The notes: a model not told the origin generated them from the letters alone. Positions 1 through 18,447 are shown, counted from the first letter of the stretch. The stretch: 64,000 bases of DNA from Amyelois transitella (GCF_032362555.1 NC_083514.1:8789001-8853000); one strand, 5' to 3'. Translations and numbers: made by a program.

Positions 1-962
1 CTTTGTTTAAGACCGTAGATATATCGAATTGCCCTTTTTTGTAAAATGAAAATAGTTTGTATGTCTGCTGCTGATCCCCAAAGCAGTAGACCATATGACA
101 TTAAACTATGAAAATAACTAAAATATACTAGCTTAGCAGTTGCCACATCCGTCAAATGCCTAATACGACGAATAGCGTATGCTGCAGAACTAAGCCTTTT
201 AGAAAGTTTTAAAATGTGAGCATGCCATTTCAAATTTGAATCTAATGTTATTCCTAAGAAAGTAGTACTATCAACAAAATCTAATCTTTTACTACTTATA
301 CTAATATCCACATTTGCCTGCCGCACATTGGGAAGTGTAAACTTAATGCATTGGGTCTTATTTGCATTTAACAGTAAGTTGTTGATTGTAAACCAGTTAG
401 AGATGGCGGCTAAAGTGCTATTCACATCATCACAGATTTCGCTACGGCGGTTCATTTTAAAAATTAGTGACGTATCATCTGCAAACAACACGATGCCAGT
501 CTGTTTCTCAATCATGCAAGGCAGGTCGTTGATATATATCAGAAAGAGAAAAGGTCCCAAAATGGAACCTTGCGGTACCCCAATTTTTACCGTCGCTCCT
601 TTCGATTTTGTATTATTTAAATCTACCGTCTGTAATCTATTACTAAGATATGATTTAATTAGTTCAACGGCAGCAGTATCGAACCCGTAATGAGCGAGCT
701 TGAGCAGAAGAGTTCTATGATCTACGCAATCAAATGCTTTGGTCAGATCGCAAAACACTCCGATGGCATCCTGTGAGTCTTCCCATGCATTGAGAATATG
801 AGTGACAAGAGCCACACCTGCATCTGTTGTACATTTCCCCTCAGTAAAGCCGTATTGCTGACTATGAAATAATTTATTAGACTTAAAGTAACGCTGCATT
901 TGATTAAGCATGATTCTCTCGAACACCTTGCTCAAAATTGGTAAAATTGAGATTATTATTAT
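1..962 (-). mobile_element. Jockey-like LINE fragment (reverse transcriptase)
   Basis: Read on the minus strand from about 960 down to the window edge, one frame stays open for over 300 codons and encodes a non-LTR reverse transcriptase. Visible motifs in order are FCDLTKAFDCVDH, GVPQGSILGPFLFLIYINDLP-type finger/palm residues, FADDTSL (the catalytic YADD-type box, about 471-495), then the thumb-like region with TTFLGITLDSNLKWHAHI. This order and wording match Jockey/CR1-type LINEs. The 5' end stops abruptly near 962, as expected for 5' truncation, and the 3' end lies outside the window. The intact frame suggests a recent insertion. It lies in the intron after exon 2 of LSG1, in the same orientation as that gene. 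Confidence 0.88.
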
Positions 963-1128
963 ACACCACCTGTACATCCATCTCAGATTAGACCAAAGGT
1001 TTGACTAGCAGAGAATGCCTTATGACATTAAGTCCACCTGTTGTACATTTTACGTGCATAAAGTTTTAACAATATTTAACATCAAATAAGAATACCATAG
1101 TAATGGATCATTAATATAGTCTTGTCAC

Positions 1129-1668
1129 CTTCTAGGTACAGTCAGAGGTTCATCAAAATCTGGCTGTGAGGTAACCACTTGCACTTCACTTGGCACGGAC
1201 TTTACATATTTCAGATTTAGTTTTTCTGCTGTAAACTCCCTTTGAGCAAGTTCCGCTGTTGACAGGAACTCTTGAAGTGAGGACTCAGCTGTCACAGATT
1301 GTAGATTAAGCCGTCCCCAATCATAGCCATCATTAATCTCAGTAGTGTGTAGCTGTAAATTGAAGGGTTATTTCGTAATGTGGTGAAATCAAGGTAAAAT
1401 TAGATTTCTTTGGATAAAATTAAAAACATCAATTATTTTATCTTTTTATTACTTCAGTCTGGCTTAAAATAAAAATTTTCGAACATTGTGCCTTGTAAAT
1501 TATGAGCCCAAAGATTTGAGTGGAATTTTTTGAAAATAATTTACTAAAATTGACGGTAAACAGGTTACCTACCATTGTGTTGTCCTCAACATGCTTTTTG
1601 TGGCGATTTTTTGAAAATCTATCCTTGATCAGTGATCGGCCTAAGGATTCTTTATTTTTCTTTCCCAT
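1129..1668 (-). CDS. LSG1: LSG1 large-subunit GTPase 1 homolog (first two exons)
   Basis: N-terminal part of the cytoplasmic GTPase that releases NMD3 from the pre-60S ribosomal subunit. Exon 1 is 1668-1573 (32 codons, starting MGKKNKESLGRSLIKDRF) and ends at a GTAGGT donor. Exon 2 is 1352-1129, beginning LHTTEINDGYDWGRLNLQSV and ending PRR-like before a GTGACA donor. Human LSG1 has the same order: MGRRRAPAGGSLGRALM, then LHTSELNDGYDWGRLNLQSVTEQSSLDDFLATAELAGTEF. The splice is in phase 0 and both exons are open. The GTPase domain exons lie beyond the left edge. The gene is divergent from TGS1, with 515 bp between start codons, so the two probably share one promoter region. Identification is firm; only about 107 residues are visible. 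Confidence 0.92.
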
Positions 1669-2183
1669 CTTTTTAATATAAAATAGTAATCAATTATTGA
1701 AATGAAAATAAAATCAAAACAAACGTGGTCTCATTCGCTCACACTTTAAACTTTTATTTACACTTTTTCTCTCTATGTCAACAATGTCAAAGTCAATCTG
1801 TACAATTTTGGCCATTAGCGAGCAGAGCAAAGCAGAGCCGATATAAAGCCCTATGACAAATGACAGAAAAAAAGAACAATGACAGCTGTCATTAATGTGA
1901 ATTCCGTTTCAAGCAATTCGCGATTTGTTTAAATTAATCGTATTTTATTTTTTCACATGTTTATCAGTGACAAAATCTGTATTGATTTTATTATTATTAA
2001 AATGGTGTGAAACAGACCGTGATCTCAGTTTCGTTTCGTTCGTTTCTTGTCGTCCCTCAACTCAACTAGCATTTGAATCAGTTTGTTTGGTTTCTTGGAT
2101 TTTTGATGGAACGATTGTGAATTAACCTGTGATATCACTTATTTTCATATTATCATTTTAAAACGTATGTACTCTAAGTAATC
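1669..2183. promoter_or_regulatory. Bidirectional LSG1/TGS1 promoter region with TGACA/TGTCA cluster
   Basis: The 515 bp between two divergent start codons must carry both promoters. Six TGACA or TGTCA pentamers lie within 116 bp (1776-1780, 1785-1789, 1854-1858, 1861-1865, 1880-1884, 1887-1891). The last two form the perfect palindrome TGACAGCTGTCA at 1880-1891, the known binding motif of TGIF-type TALE homeodomain proteins. A TATAAAG-like string is near 1842. Transcription starts cannot be placed from sequence. Confidence 0.55.
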
Positions 2184-8436
<6,253 letters not shown>

Positions 8437-11025
8437 TTTTCTGTGCGTTTAATCTACAAAAAATATATAAACTTTTATTTAAAAATGGATTTCGCTGCTG
8501 ACACTCACTGTAAAGGCGTGTACACACTGGGCCATCGAATGAGTTTCAGCATAGCCTCTTTTGGTCATATTTGGACGGACTTTGGTGAACGCCAAGGCCT
8601 ACATTCAAGAGCCAACAATGCGAGCGTGTATTAACTCCAATGTGTACGCGGTTTTAGAACTTCGGTGAGAGCAGTTTATGTTTGCACTATTAGGAGCAAA
8701 AAACCTTAAAAAATATTTAACAGAAGTCCTGTCCGATTCAGAAATATTAGGTCGTCATATTGGGAAGCTTTTGTAGGTTGTATTTATGGTTTCTCGTCAA
8801 ATCATAATCTAAAAATTCCTCTGTTAAAAAAATATATAATTAGATTTTAGACTGACTGACGGTAACACTTACGTGCCAATTTCCTTTGTCGCTCGATCTC
8901 GTTATGGGAACACATGCCTTCGCCGACACAGTGTTGTCTCTTTATACATTGGCACAATTTTGAGTAATGATTGTAAAATTTTGATATTTTCAGATATATT
9001 TAGGTATATTTTATCCTTTTTTTAACTTAACGTTTAAGATGTGGCCAATCACCGTGCTTGTCACAGTGTTATACTTGTCACTTTCCATTTCGGGTCGGAC
9101 CGGATTTTTGTTATATATTGTAAAGTCGGGTTGGAATATAATGTTATAAGCTCGTGTTCATTTTAAAACTTGCGCTCATAAATGTTCTCGTTTTAAATAC
9201 TTGTACCTACTATTTACGTACCTATCCATGCAATAATTAAATACGAAGTTATGTATGCTTCGAATTTATATTTTAATTAGTGGATCTAACATACAGTGTA
9301 TGTTAACTATATTTTGTGATTTCACACTTTATCAATGTACAGAACTGCGTATATTTTAAGAACAGCTCAATATATATTATTTAAGATTAACTTCATTGTA
9401 GCAATAAATATAATTTGAAGTCTCAAGTTTTTATTTTATGTAGCATTTATTTTATGTAAATTTCTAAATAGAATTGGACATATTGTATAATTGACCAATG
9501 AGTATCACGTAATTATGTTGATAATATATTACTTCTTTCTTCTAAACCAAAGGGCCATTTTTATACAAGTCGCATCTGCAATTTTCGACGGCACAGCATA
9601 GCGCACCCTACAGCCGAATCAAATCGAATGAAAACTCAACAAAATAAAATCAAGACAAGCAATTTATCTCGTTCAAATGACGCGCGCTGATAGGCTCAAA
9701 TATTTTCGCGCCATGCAAAAATGGACTTCTGCGCAGGTATACAATGTAACTTTTAAAAAAGTAATACTTGCAAATACATAATATCTTTTTCTATTTACAG
9801 ATGTAAAGATTTTGGCAAATTACAGGATAACGAAAGAAAAAAATTGACGACTTATAAAACTAAATAGATTTGTTTGTGATAAAAAATGTATTGTTCATGT
9901 TAAAAATATACTACTAAATAATAATAGATATGTAGTTACTGATATAAGAAATATTTTATTTTCGCCGCAGCTAATTTACAACCTCCACAACCAGACAGTG
10001 TTATTTCATTAAGTGTTTTTGTTTCTCATATAAATATATTTAAAAAATGAATATTTCAATAAAAAAAACCTGTCATTATAGTTTACCATTATTTCAGGAG
10101 TTACCTAAAGAAATGAATTAAATGTCCATTTATTTCTCAAAATATATTTAAGCTTTTATCTGCCAGAGACTTGTGAGAAGCTTTACTTTCATTATGATTC
10201 TTGTAGAAGTACAATGAACTATAAAAAAAAATGTTTATCTCACTAGTCCCATTGAGTTGTCCCATCGCCTACCTACCGCTTTGGTGCCGAGAGCGTGGGC
10301 TACCCTCACTCACATTGCGTGTCCCGGCGACCTCGGCTCGGCCGTTCTTCACGGAGTCTCACCATGATAGAACTCTATACGATAAGTGGCATAGAAAAAA
10401 TATGATATTGTACTGTCTATGTAGGTCTTGTGACTTTTAATGTTGTGATCTCTGTAAATATTTGTTAATTAAAATAAATCGTTAAAAACCACATCATTTT
10501 TTATTAACAATTAAAAAGTAATGGACCACATTTACAATTATCGATATGACTAGGTTCCCGGTTTGGTCCGCCAAATAAAGAAAAAGAAATCCTGATTATC
10601 CTGAGTCTTGGTTGTTGGTCTTTATGGGAACCAATCTAGTTTTCTAATATCAGATATGTAATAGGATTGATTAAGATTGTCTCTTACTGTGGAGCAAGGG
10701 AATATCTAATACTCCAAAGTCTTTAAGGTGATGGGCTAGTAAGCGCTGACCACCTATATTAAAATCTAGATTCCATCATTAACCATACAGCTGGAAGTTT
10801 CTTTCTTTCTGAAACTTTAACCCTTGTCTACCCTAAAAGGTATGAAGACGTGACTTAAGTATGTATGGGGTATATCATTAAATATGAAGTTAAATCAAAG
10901 CCAATGTTATATGGAAATTGTTGCTTATAATCTAAATCACAAAGTTAACACTTTGGAAAGTCGCAATGTATGTCAATCATACAAACAACCACACAAGATG
11001 ACAGTACTTAGAACTATTTTATAAT
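8437..11025. other. TGS1-SmF convergent intergenic region
   Basis: About 2.6 kb between two convergent genes. It contains AATAAA signals (for example at 9406) that could serve TGS1, a family-A repeat fragment at 10725-10870, and otherwise AT-rich sequence. The small open frames at 8443-8634 and 10231-10440 have no recognisable domain and no family look, so I do not call genes here. Confidence 0.5.
10725..10870 (+). repeat. Repeat family A fragment, diverged
   Basis: Old copy of the (TATG)n-tailed repeat. It keeps GGTGATGGGCTAG, AATCTAGATTCCATCATTAA, TACAGCTGGAA and GTCTACCCTAAAAGG-TATGAAGACGTGAC in the family order, with many changes. Confidence 0.55.
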
Positions 11026-11881
11026 CTATTCTTTCATTTCCCCTTCTTCGTCTTCCTCTTCTGAACCTCTGACATAAAGGACATTGTTACACCTGATCAG
11101 CACTTCTCCGAGATTACCTGAAAATAACCAATTCAATTATATTGGTAATTATTGTTACTATGTGAAAATCTATTTTAATAGTGTTTAGTTTCAATTGATA
11201 GAGTTTTACATTTTGTAGGGTGCAGGCTGAAGAGATCCTGGCTTGAACTTGCTAAAGATGTATGTATGATATGCATACATACATACATAAAATCACACCT
11301 CTTTCCCGGAGGGTATGACTTTGGTGTTAAAATGTGACAAAGGGGAAGGAAAAATGTCGGCTTTTCGACTCCAGTCCCCAAAGTATTGAGGCAGAGGATG
11401 CAACGGGAAACATGCAAAGATGAGTTTTTTTGCATTTTGTGTTAATACAACTAACAACTATACTGCTGCAACTCGCATTTATATATCGTCAATCATATTT
11501 TTTGTCTTCTCAGGATGTTCAAAAAGATTATGAACAAACAAGTGAAGTTAAAGTCCAGAAGCATGTGTATATAGAAAATTTAAACAATTTATGCACAGCA
11601 TCTTATGCATTCTTGACCCAAAGATTTACCTAAGTTAATTCAGATATTTATGTTCTCGATGTAATGTTAAATAAGCATGAAAATATAATCACAACTTAAA
11701 ACTAACCTGTACAGGAACCATCAACAATTTCTTCTGTATTGGCGAGCTGAAGGTTCATATAACCGTCAGCTGAAACTAGTAGACCTTTGTACTCATGGCC
11801 CCATTTTAATTTGACCAAAACTGACTTTCCAGTCAAACTATTAAGGAATGGTTTGGGGTTGATGGGCATAGCAGCCGCCAT
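11026..11881 (-). CDS. SNRPF: Small nuclear ribonucleoprotein F (SmF)
   Basis: Core subunit of the heptameric Sm ring on U1, U2, U4 and U5 snRNAs, working in spliceosomal snRNP assembly. Exon 1 is 11881-11707 and exon 2 is 11117-11026; joined in phase 1 they give 88 residues against 86 in human. The order is [19 protein letters not shown], then the Sm1 motif [31 protein letters not shown] (single-letter strings here follow the human protein almost residue for residue). The Sm2 motif [16 protein letters not shown] follows, then an acidic tail [12 protein letters not shown] second in-frame Met lies four codons in; I kept the first because the human N-terminus is of similar length. The gene is divergent from GORAB (820 bp between starts) and convergent with TGS1. 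Confidence 0.96.
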
Positions 11882-12701
11882 TTTTCAAGGATTTGATCTG
11901 TAAAATTCTTAAATTGTAAATTCTATAACACTTATACACAGCAATATCCGACTCATTATTATAAATATATACCTTTTTCTTTGACAAAAACAACACAGAA
12001 TTGCGAAAATTTAAAATAACCCCTAGACGCAAATCAAACAAACGCGAGCAAGCAAAAGCGAGAAGAGGCTATAGGAACCGGCGTGAACGCCGAGAACTTA
12101 GAAGACAGGTGACAGTGACAGTTATCACGCCATTGTCATCATGTGCTAGAGCACTGATGCACTGGACGTCGTGGATCAAGTCCACACAGATTTAAAAATA
12201 ATGTCTGTGATCACACACGAAGTCCATCAAAGAGATAGGTATGGAGTGCTTCTATTTTAAAGTGGCTGAAACAATAGTACGGCACACCACACACGGCATT
12301 ATAAAATAAGTAGTAAATCAGAAGTTAGTCGCGTAACGATGTAACGAAACTTGCAAGACTTTGATAGTCAATGAAATGAAGGCAATATATATTATGAATA
12401 GTCACAGACATATACAATAATGTTTTCAAAATCTGTATAAATATATAATATAAATATAGCTACGTATGTAACAGGTTTGATAGCATGCTCACGACTAAAG
12501 TCTTTGCTCACTACGTTAATTCACTGTCTTAAATGTCAATGACATTTTTTAATGTGATGTCGACGTCGACAACTGACTGTCTGGAGTCTGTTGGACTGTC
12601 GGCTAAGTTGTAGTTTGTTTTTTTGTTTAGATTTTTTATAAAATTTATTTCATATTAAATGTTTTCATTTCAATGTTGATGATTGTGCTCTTGACTTCAC
12701 A
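11882..12701. promoter_or_regulatory. Bidirectional SmF/GORAB promoter region with TGACA/TGTCA motifs
   Basis: 820 bp between divergent starts. TGACA or TGTCA occurs at 12110-12114, 12116-12120, 12134-12138, 12534-12538 and 12540-12544. The last pair forms the palindrome AATGTCAATGACATT, lying about 160 bp upstream of the GORAB start. The open frame at 12001-12195 lies inside this region and has no family features. Confidence 0.5.
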
Positions 12702-15700
12702 ATGTCGTCCACGTTTTCTGGATTCAGCGAAGAAGATTTACAAAAAATCAAAGCTGGGAAAAATGAACCAGATAACGGTGAGATAATAAATTCATTAAAC
12801 TATCGTTCTCGGAAATTATTTTATTCCTGATTTGTAATTAGTTGGGTAATCTTCTTCCTCTTGGTGTAATTCCTGGTTAAATCCTCACCTCTCTGGAGCC
12901 TAGGGTGCGTCTTTCATTCACCATAATCTTAGATTGGGTAAGTTTGATTTTTTACACGAACCGACTCCCGTATGACCTCCGCAACCTTTTCTAGATGAAT
13001 GTGCCTATTCCTCACATAGGTCGCCTTTGGTAAAATAATGTATATTTATATTTGTAAGCAAAAGTAATTCATTATGACAATTGTTTATTTAGATTTTCTT
13101 TTAATGGTAATAATTTGAAAAAGTATATTTCAACAAAAATATGTGTCACGATTGTTTACTTTAAAGACGTAGAGACCAAACAGTAAATATTGTGCTATAT
13201 TACTGCACAGTACAATCATAGCCTGATCTCATTTGTTTACCTGTTTTTATAATCAACTCTATGTTCATTTTGTTCTCACAATTGAATTAAAATTAGTTTT
13301 TGGTTCAGTGTAGTTAACCTTTTTTTAGACTTAAATAGGAAGATTTCAATGTTGGTGTAGTCACTAAAATAAAATTAGTAAAAATATGAACATGTGACAC
13401 AGATTAAGTTAGCCCAAAAGGAAGTTGGTTTGTGGCTTGGATTTTGTACTAACTCAATGATACTTTCTGTTGTATTCATAAAAAATGAACATGTCCTCCA
13501 GGCTAGTCAGAAAAAGTAGCTTTTTGCCATAGCGACCAGACTAGAGAAAATGTGATTTGTAACAAACTTATAAATTACTGAAAACTTTCATCTAAATACC
13601 AATAGATTTTGTGTAAAAGACTAAGAAAAACACATACATAAAAACTTAAGAATTTGAAAGTATTTTCAGTAAGAAGTAAGATAATAATAATCACATTGAA
13701 TTTCCAGCTGCACAGATAAACACAACTGTATACAAAAAAATTGATAAAATTGGGGCAAAACCAAAGAAAAACACAACTCTATGTAAATTACCACTGAAGA
13801 CACAAAATTCTGATGATGCCATAGACCACATAGACTTTGACAAGTGCAAGCTTAGTATTAAGACTCCAACATCACAATGTGAGATGAATGATAGCAATGA
13901 GACAAATAATAATGAAGATGTTATGACTGATATAAATTTAAATGAAGAAGTTACGGAAATGAAGAATGGTACTGATGGTCCAGATTTAGTGAGAGGAGTG
14001 GAGAATTATACGGAAGATGAGTTGGGAGCACACAAGGTGAAGTTAGAAGAGTTGCAGTTGAAACAGAAGTTGATGGAGGAACAGAATAAGAAGAGAAAAG
14101 AGATGCTGGCAAAAGCGCTTGCTGATAGGTTAGTCTTGTCATTACATTTTGGAACTAAAAGGTCCATGAATGAGTATGATTCGAGGATATTCTTTTATGC
14201 AATTGGCTAGAAATCTGTTACTATTTGAATCTCAATTCTATCATCAAGCCAAGAAGCTGAATATGGCCTTTAAGTCTTTTCAAGACTGTGGGCTCTGCTA
14301 CCCTGCAAGGGGTATAGACGTGACTATATGTATTTATATTCCCTTACCCTAGGCTGGGCTTGATTAACAGGGCTACAGTTTCCTTCCTCTGGGAAATTTC
14401 TGAAGGACAAACATGTGGCATACATACACATACACAATCTGGAAATCTTACTTTCTGATATACTTTTTGTTACAAGAAAATTGTAGCCATCTCTTATATT
14501 ATTGCTTTTCCTTATCCTACTGATTTCTATATTGTTCACATCGCAGCTGACAATGCCACAGCCTATTTGTAGATTAAGAAAAGGGCAAGATATCTTTGAT
14601 AATTATTCAGCTTATATAGAGTGACTACACAAAACTGAGACCTAGCCTACCCTATACTCTATTACCACCATCACATCTGCTTAAAGCCAAAAGGGCTGAT
14701 TGCAGGATTCACTGAGAAAAAAAAAGTTTACATATTCAACTAGAAACTCCCTACATTGAGTGCAGACATCAACAAGTGTTGAAGTGAAAATATTTTTTAA
14801 ACTTAATAGTCATAGATCATATAGTAAAAAGATAAGAATCTATCAAAAACAATGCTGGTATTTCTCACTATCTCTTTTAAAATTTGACAACACATTATCT
14901 CTTATCATTTGATAGCGCTGTTATCACTTCACGCTTCACTATACTCTCGATGGTAAAGGAAGTGGTAGGCATGCTCGAGTTTTCCAAGTACACAAAATTT
15001 TTTCATCTCATCACCAAACCAATATGGTATTGTAAATTTTTTGGTTTACAAATTTTGTAACTTGCTTAGACATTACAGCAATCAGATTTCGAGTAGCAAT
15101 GAGTTTAGAAAGTAATGCCCATTACCTTTGGGCACCAAACATTAATAGAAGTATTAGTAAATTCAGTGAATGTATTCGTAAAAATTCTAACACAGTGTTC
15201 TAGTAAGGAAATATCTCAAACTTAAATTTTATTAATGTCTAAGAAAGCATTAAAGTGCTTATGCACGAGCACAAGAGTTGATGCATTAAAAAATAATATA
15301 TTTTTACCTATAATTATTTTACTTTTTAATGCAATTAGACTTCTTACGCTGAAAATGTCAGAAAAATGCTATGATGAATGAAGAGAACAGCGTTTATTGA
15401 TATTTATTTAACTTTAATGCATTAATTCTAATGCATATTATGTGTTCTGCCATAAGAAATTCCCTGTCATGTGAACCTCTACATCAAACTGAGATGGTAG
15501 TCAGGGTGATATGTTAGAAATTTAATGAATTTTTATAATATTGCAGGACAAAACAAACCGAGGAAGAGGTTATAAGGCTGGAGAAAATAAAGAAAGAGCT
15601 GCAAGTGTTGGACGGACAGTTCTCTCAAGATGTGGCCGTGCTCAGGAAAAAGATCGACCACGCATGTCTTTGTTATGCTGAAGCGGAGTAAGTTGACCAT

Positions 15701-16453
15701 GAATCATTTTACTTATTTAAACATGAAGATAACTACGTCTATATCCTGTACTCTTACTTTTACACCTACTTACCCTACTCTACCTTTAGTCCGTTAGTCG
15801 CTTGTCGTCGGTCGGTGACACGCTGTACTGTGCCATTTAATTATATACATTCAATCGTCGGACAAAGTCGGTGGCACGCTGCACGAGCTCTTAATCATTA
15901 GATCTTTTGTAGCTCTCATATCCATAGTGAAGCCAGGATTACTTTGGCCTATCCATTGTTGTATTTGATTTGATGTAAAATATGTATTTTCAATTCCTAC
16001 GCGATATAAATGGTTTTATTATTTTAATACTGCTTGACAACAAGTTAGACATTTGTCCCCTAGACATTTTGTATTTGGCAAATAAAAAAAAAATCTTTAT
16101 GCTTATGCTTTTACAGGAAACATTACTTGAAGGTGGAAAAAGAGTTCCTGCAAGCGAAGATTCAATTGCAAAAGGAGAAAGAAAAGAAGGAACTTTTAAC
16201 AGAACACTTATGCGCTTTGATAACACACAACGAAACTAGAAAAGCTCAAAAATTAGAAACATTAATGTTAGAACTAGCCAGTGATAAGAGAATAGAAATG
16301 AGTAATGATGTAAAGTCATTAAAAACTGATGGTAACAATGTGAAGGGAATTAAAAAGGATGGTGATGATTCAGAAGTGACAGATGATGAAAATCCTATCA
16401 TAATTGATGGAGTGGATCAGAGATCTGGTAAGATGGTTGAATTTAATTTATGA
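12702..16453 (+). CDS. GORAB: RAB6-interacting golgin GORAB (SCYL1BP1) homolog
   Basis: Golgi coiled-coil protein that binds Rab6 and SCYL1 and stabilises COPI trafficking. Four exons join in frame to 324 residues: 12702-12777, 13708-14128, 15547-15687, 16117-16453. The N-terminus carries GFSEEDLQKIK, matching human GFSEEELRRLK. The central coiled coil contains LMEEQNKKRKEMLAKALADRTKQTQ-type sequence against human LMEEKNKRKKALLAKAIAERSKRTQAE. The next conserved block, EFLQAKIQLQKEKEKKELLTEHLCALI, fits human [27 protein letters not shown]. The short acidic C-terminus ends at TGA, and AATAAA follows 30 bp later at 16483. Complete. The family assignment is secure because three separated blocks match in order. 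Confidence 0.93.
12850..13025 (+). repeat. Dispersed repeat family B, copy 2
   Basis: In GORAB intron 1; same family and orientation as 5812-5990 (CCTCACCTCTCTGGAGC, TTTTTTACACGAACCGACTCCC, CCGCAACC). Confidence 0.5.
14228..14330 (+). repeat. Repeat family A, truncated copy
   Basis: In GORAB intron 2. It retains only the tail-proximal 100 bp (AGCCAAGAAGCTGAAT, TTTTCAAGACTGTGGGCTCTG, GGGGTATAGACGTGAC). Such 5'-truncated copies are typical of retroposed sequence. Confidence 0.7.
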
Positions 16454-18112
16454 TTTTCTTATTTAAATTTATAAACTTGTAAAATAAACCATTGAGGCAA
16501 TTCAATGGATTTTGTCAATTATTCATGCGAGTGCAATTATTGGTGATTTTATTTTGTGTAAGAGTTACAGCTGACATGAAATCAGCATTGTAGGCTGGAA
16601 ATTTAAAATAGCAAAATTACATCGAAATATTCTTTAAAATGAAAGCAAAGATTGTTGGTATGAAATCTAAAACATACTCAGGAGTCATAATAAATACTTT
16701 AGTTCTAGTATTACTAATTCCAAAAAAGATATGGTGCGTTTAACTTTGAAAGTTTTATGAGATTTATTGTAATTTTATGTGCCTTAAGATTATTTATATT
16801 TGTAATTCTCATATAAAATAAGTTAATGATAGTCGTGTAGAACATGACAATTCCTAGTTAAGTATTAAATATATTACTTAAAATAATAGTATTAATTTTA
16901 ACGCCAGTTTTTTAACTTTATGTAACAAACATTATTAATATTAACATGTACAAATACTACGTTATAAAACTCTCAGTTATATGAACATAATATTTATTAT
17001 TTTTTATCACTTTTAATAAGTCTTAGAATTAAAAATAAAACTATTGTCAATTAAAGAACTCAAATAGAAATAAAACAAATTGTTTAACTATGCATATCTT
17101 TTATTTCTAAGCTAATAATTTAAACAACAACAAATGATATATTGTATTCACTATATCTGTTATTGATCTTGAACTATTGAAATCAATGATCTCAGATGAT
17201 ATTAACAGCCATGGAACTATAGGCAACCTGGAAGACCAACACCAAAAAAATATAATGAATATCTTTCAAAATAGGCCAAGTAGAAATTCAAAAGACAGAT
17301 TCTTTAATTACCTAAAACTTTCAAAGCAATTTTTGCCATCAGAAACTTGATTAGTTGCTTGTCAGTAATTTTGTTTTTATTTGCCCAAGACCACAGCCTG
17401 GAAAAGATTGCATTAACGATAAGGCTGCCTTTTCTTGGTGTTTATTTTCTTCTGTTTTTTTCCAAGTGTTTTTCTTTTTGGTGCAATAAAATGTTTTTAT
17501 TAACGTACAGTTTTTCAGGTTGCATAAGGTTCCATGTTAGATAAATTTTCATTTTAACAGCAATAGCATTGACAAATTAGAAGTATAGTTTTAATACTCT
17601 TTGAATGCTGTTTAAGCTGTGTTAAGAACATTCAAAAACAGTATGAAGATATTAACATTTAATTACTACATCTGTTTTGTATTTCACTTTTTATCATCAA
17701 CAAACTGATCAAAATTATTGCATTTATCACTTCCTTATATGCAATATTGACATACGACAAAATACTGTTAGATTTCCTTGTTCAGTCGTACCCATGGATT
17801 TCGGAATAATATGAACCTATTATTACTTATATTATTCAGAATTATGGTTGTACCATTCACTAGAATCATCAATGGTACAAATGATACTACAGTATAGTAC
17901 CATAATTAACTTGAAATAGTACATCATGAACTTGTTATTTTCTTTAAAGTGATGGGTTAGTATCCTGTCACTGTCTGAATCTTAATTGCATTATTAGGCC
18001 ATTCAGATGAACTTGGCTTTCGAAGACCTGTCTAACTCTTTAGGAATAAATGTGACGCATTAATATTGGTAGTATGTTATTATGGTACTACTAACCGTCT
18101 TCGTTGAGTTTA
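16454..18112. other. GORAB-CIMIP2 convergent intergenic region
   Basis: Begins with the short GORAB 3' UTR and its AATAAA at 16483. The rest is AT-rich with no recognisable gene. A worn family-A fragment on the plus strand is visible at about 17943-18060 (GTGATGGGTTAG, CCTGTCACTGTCTGAATC, ATTAGGCCATTCAGATGAAC). Confidence 0.5.
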
Positions 18113-18375
18113 TACATACATACATACATATGATCACGTCTGTATCCCTTACGGGGTAGACAGAGCCAACAGTCTTGAAAAGACTGATAGGCCACGTTCA
18201 GCTATTTGGCTTAATAACAGAATTGAGATTCAAATAGTGACGGGTTGCTAGCCCATCGCCTAAAAGAAGAATCCCAAGTTTATAAGTCTATCCCTTAGTC
18301 GTCTTTTACGACATCCATGGGAACGAGATGGAGTGGTCCTATTCTTTTTTTTATTGGTGCAGGGAACCACACGGA
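18113..18375 (-). repeat. Repeat family A, near full-length copy
   Basis: About 260 bp, ending at its right with GGGAACCACACGG and at its left with a (CATA)n run, which is the (TATG)n tail on the element's own strand. Conserved landmarks are GGGGTAGACAGAGCC, CAACAGTCTTGAAAAGACTG, GCTAGCCCATCGCCTAA and ACGACATCCATGGGA. It sits 73 bp past the CIMIP2 stop codon, in the same orientation as that gene, and contains an AATAAA (18355-18350 on the minus strand). Confidence 0.8.
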
Positions 18376-18447
18376 GTTGAGTTTATATATATATTTATAG
18401 AAGAATGCTCATCTGCGCTTGGTAAAGAACATCCTTCTACCCGTATG

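Noticed and set aside
328-690. 120-codon plus-strand open frame
   Set aside because: It is the antisense of the LINE reverse transcriptase.
10231-10440. 69-residue frame in the TGS1-SmF spacer
   Set aside because: No domain, no splice context; the somewhat GC-rich stretch is more likely an old repeat.
12001-12195. Arg-rich 64-residue frame between SmF and GORAB
   Set aside because: Lies in the shared promoter, has no relatives I recognise, and its Arg content comes from a purine-rich run.
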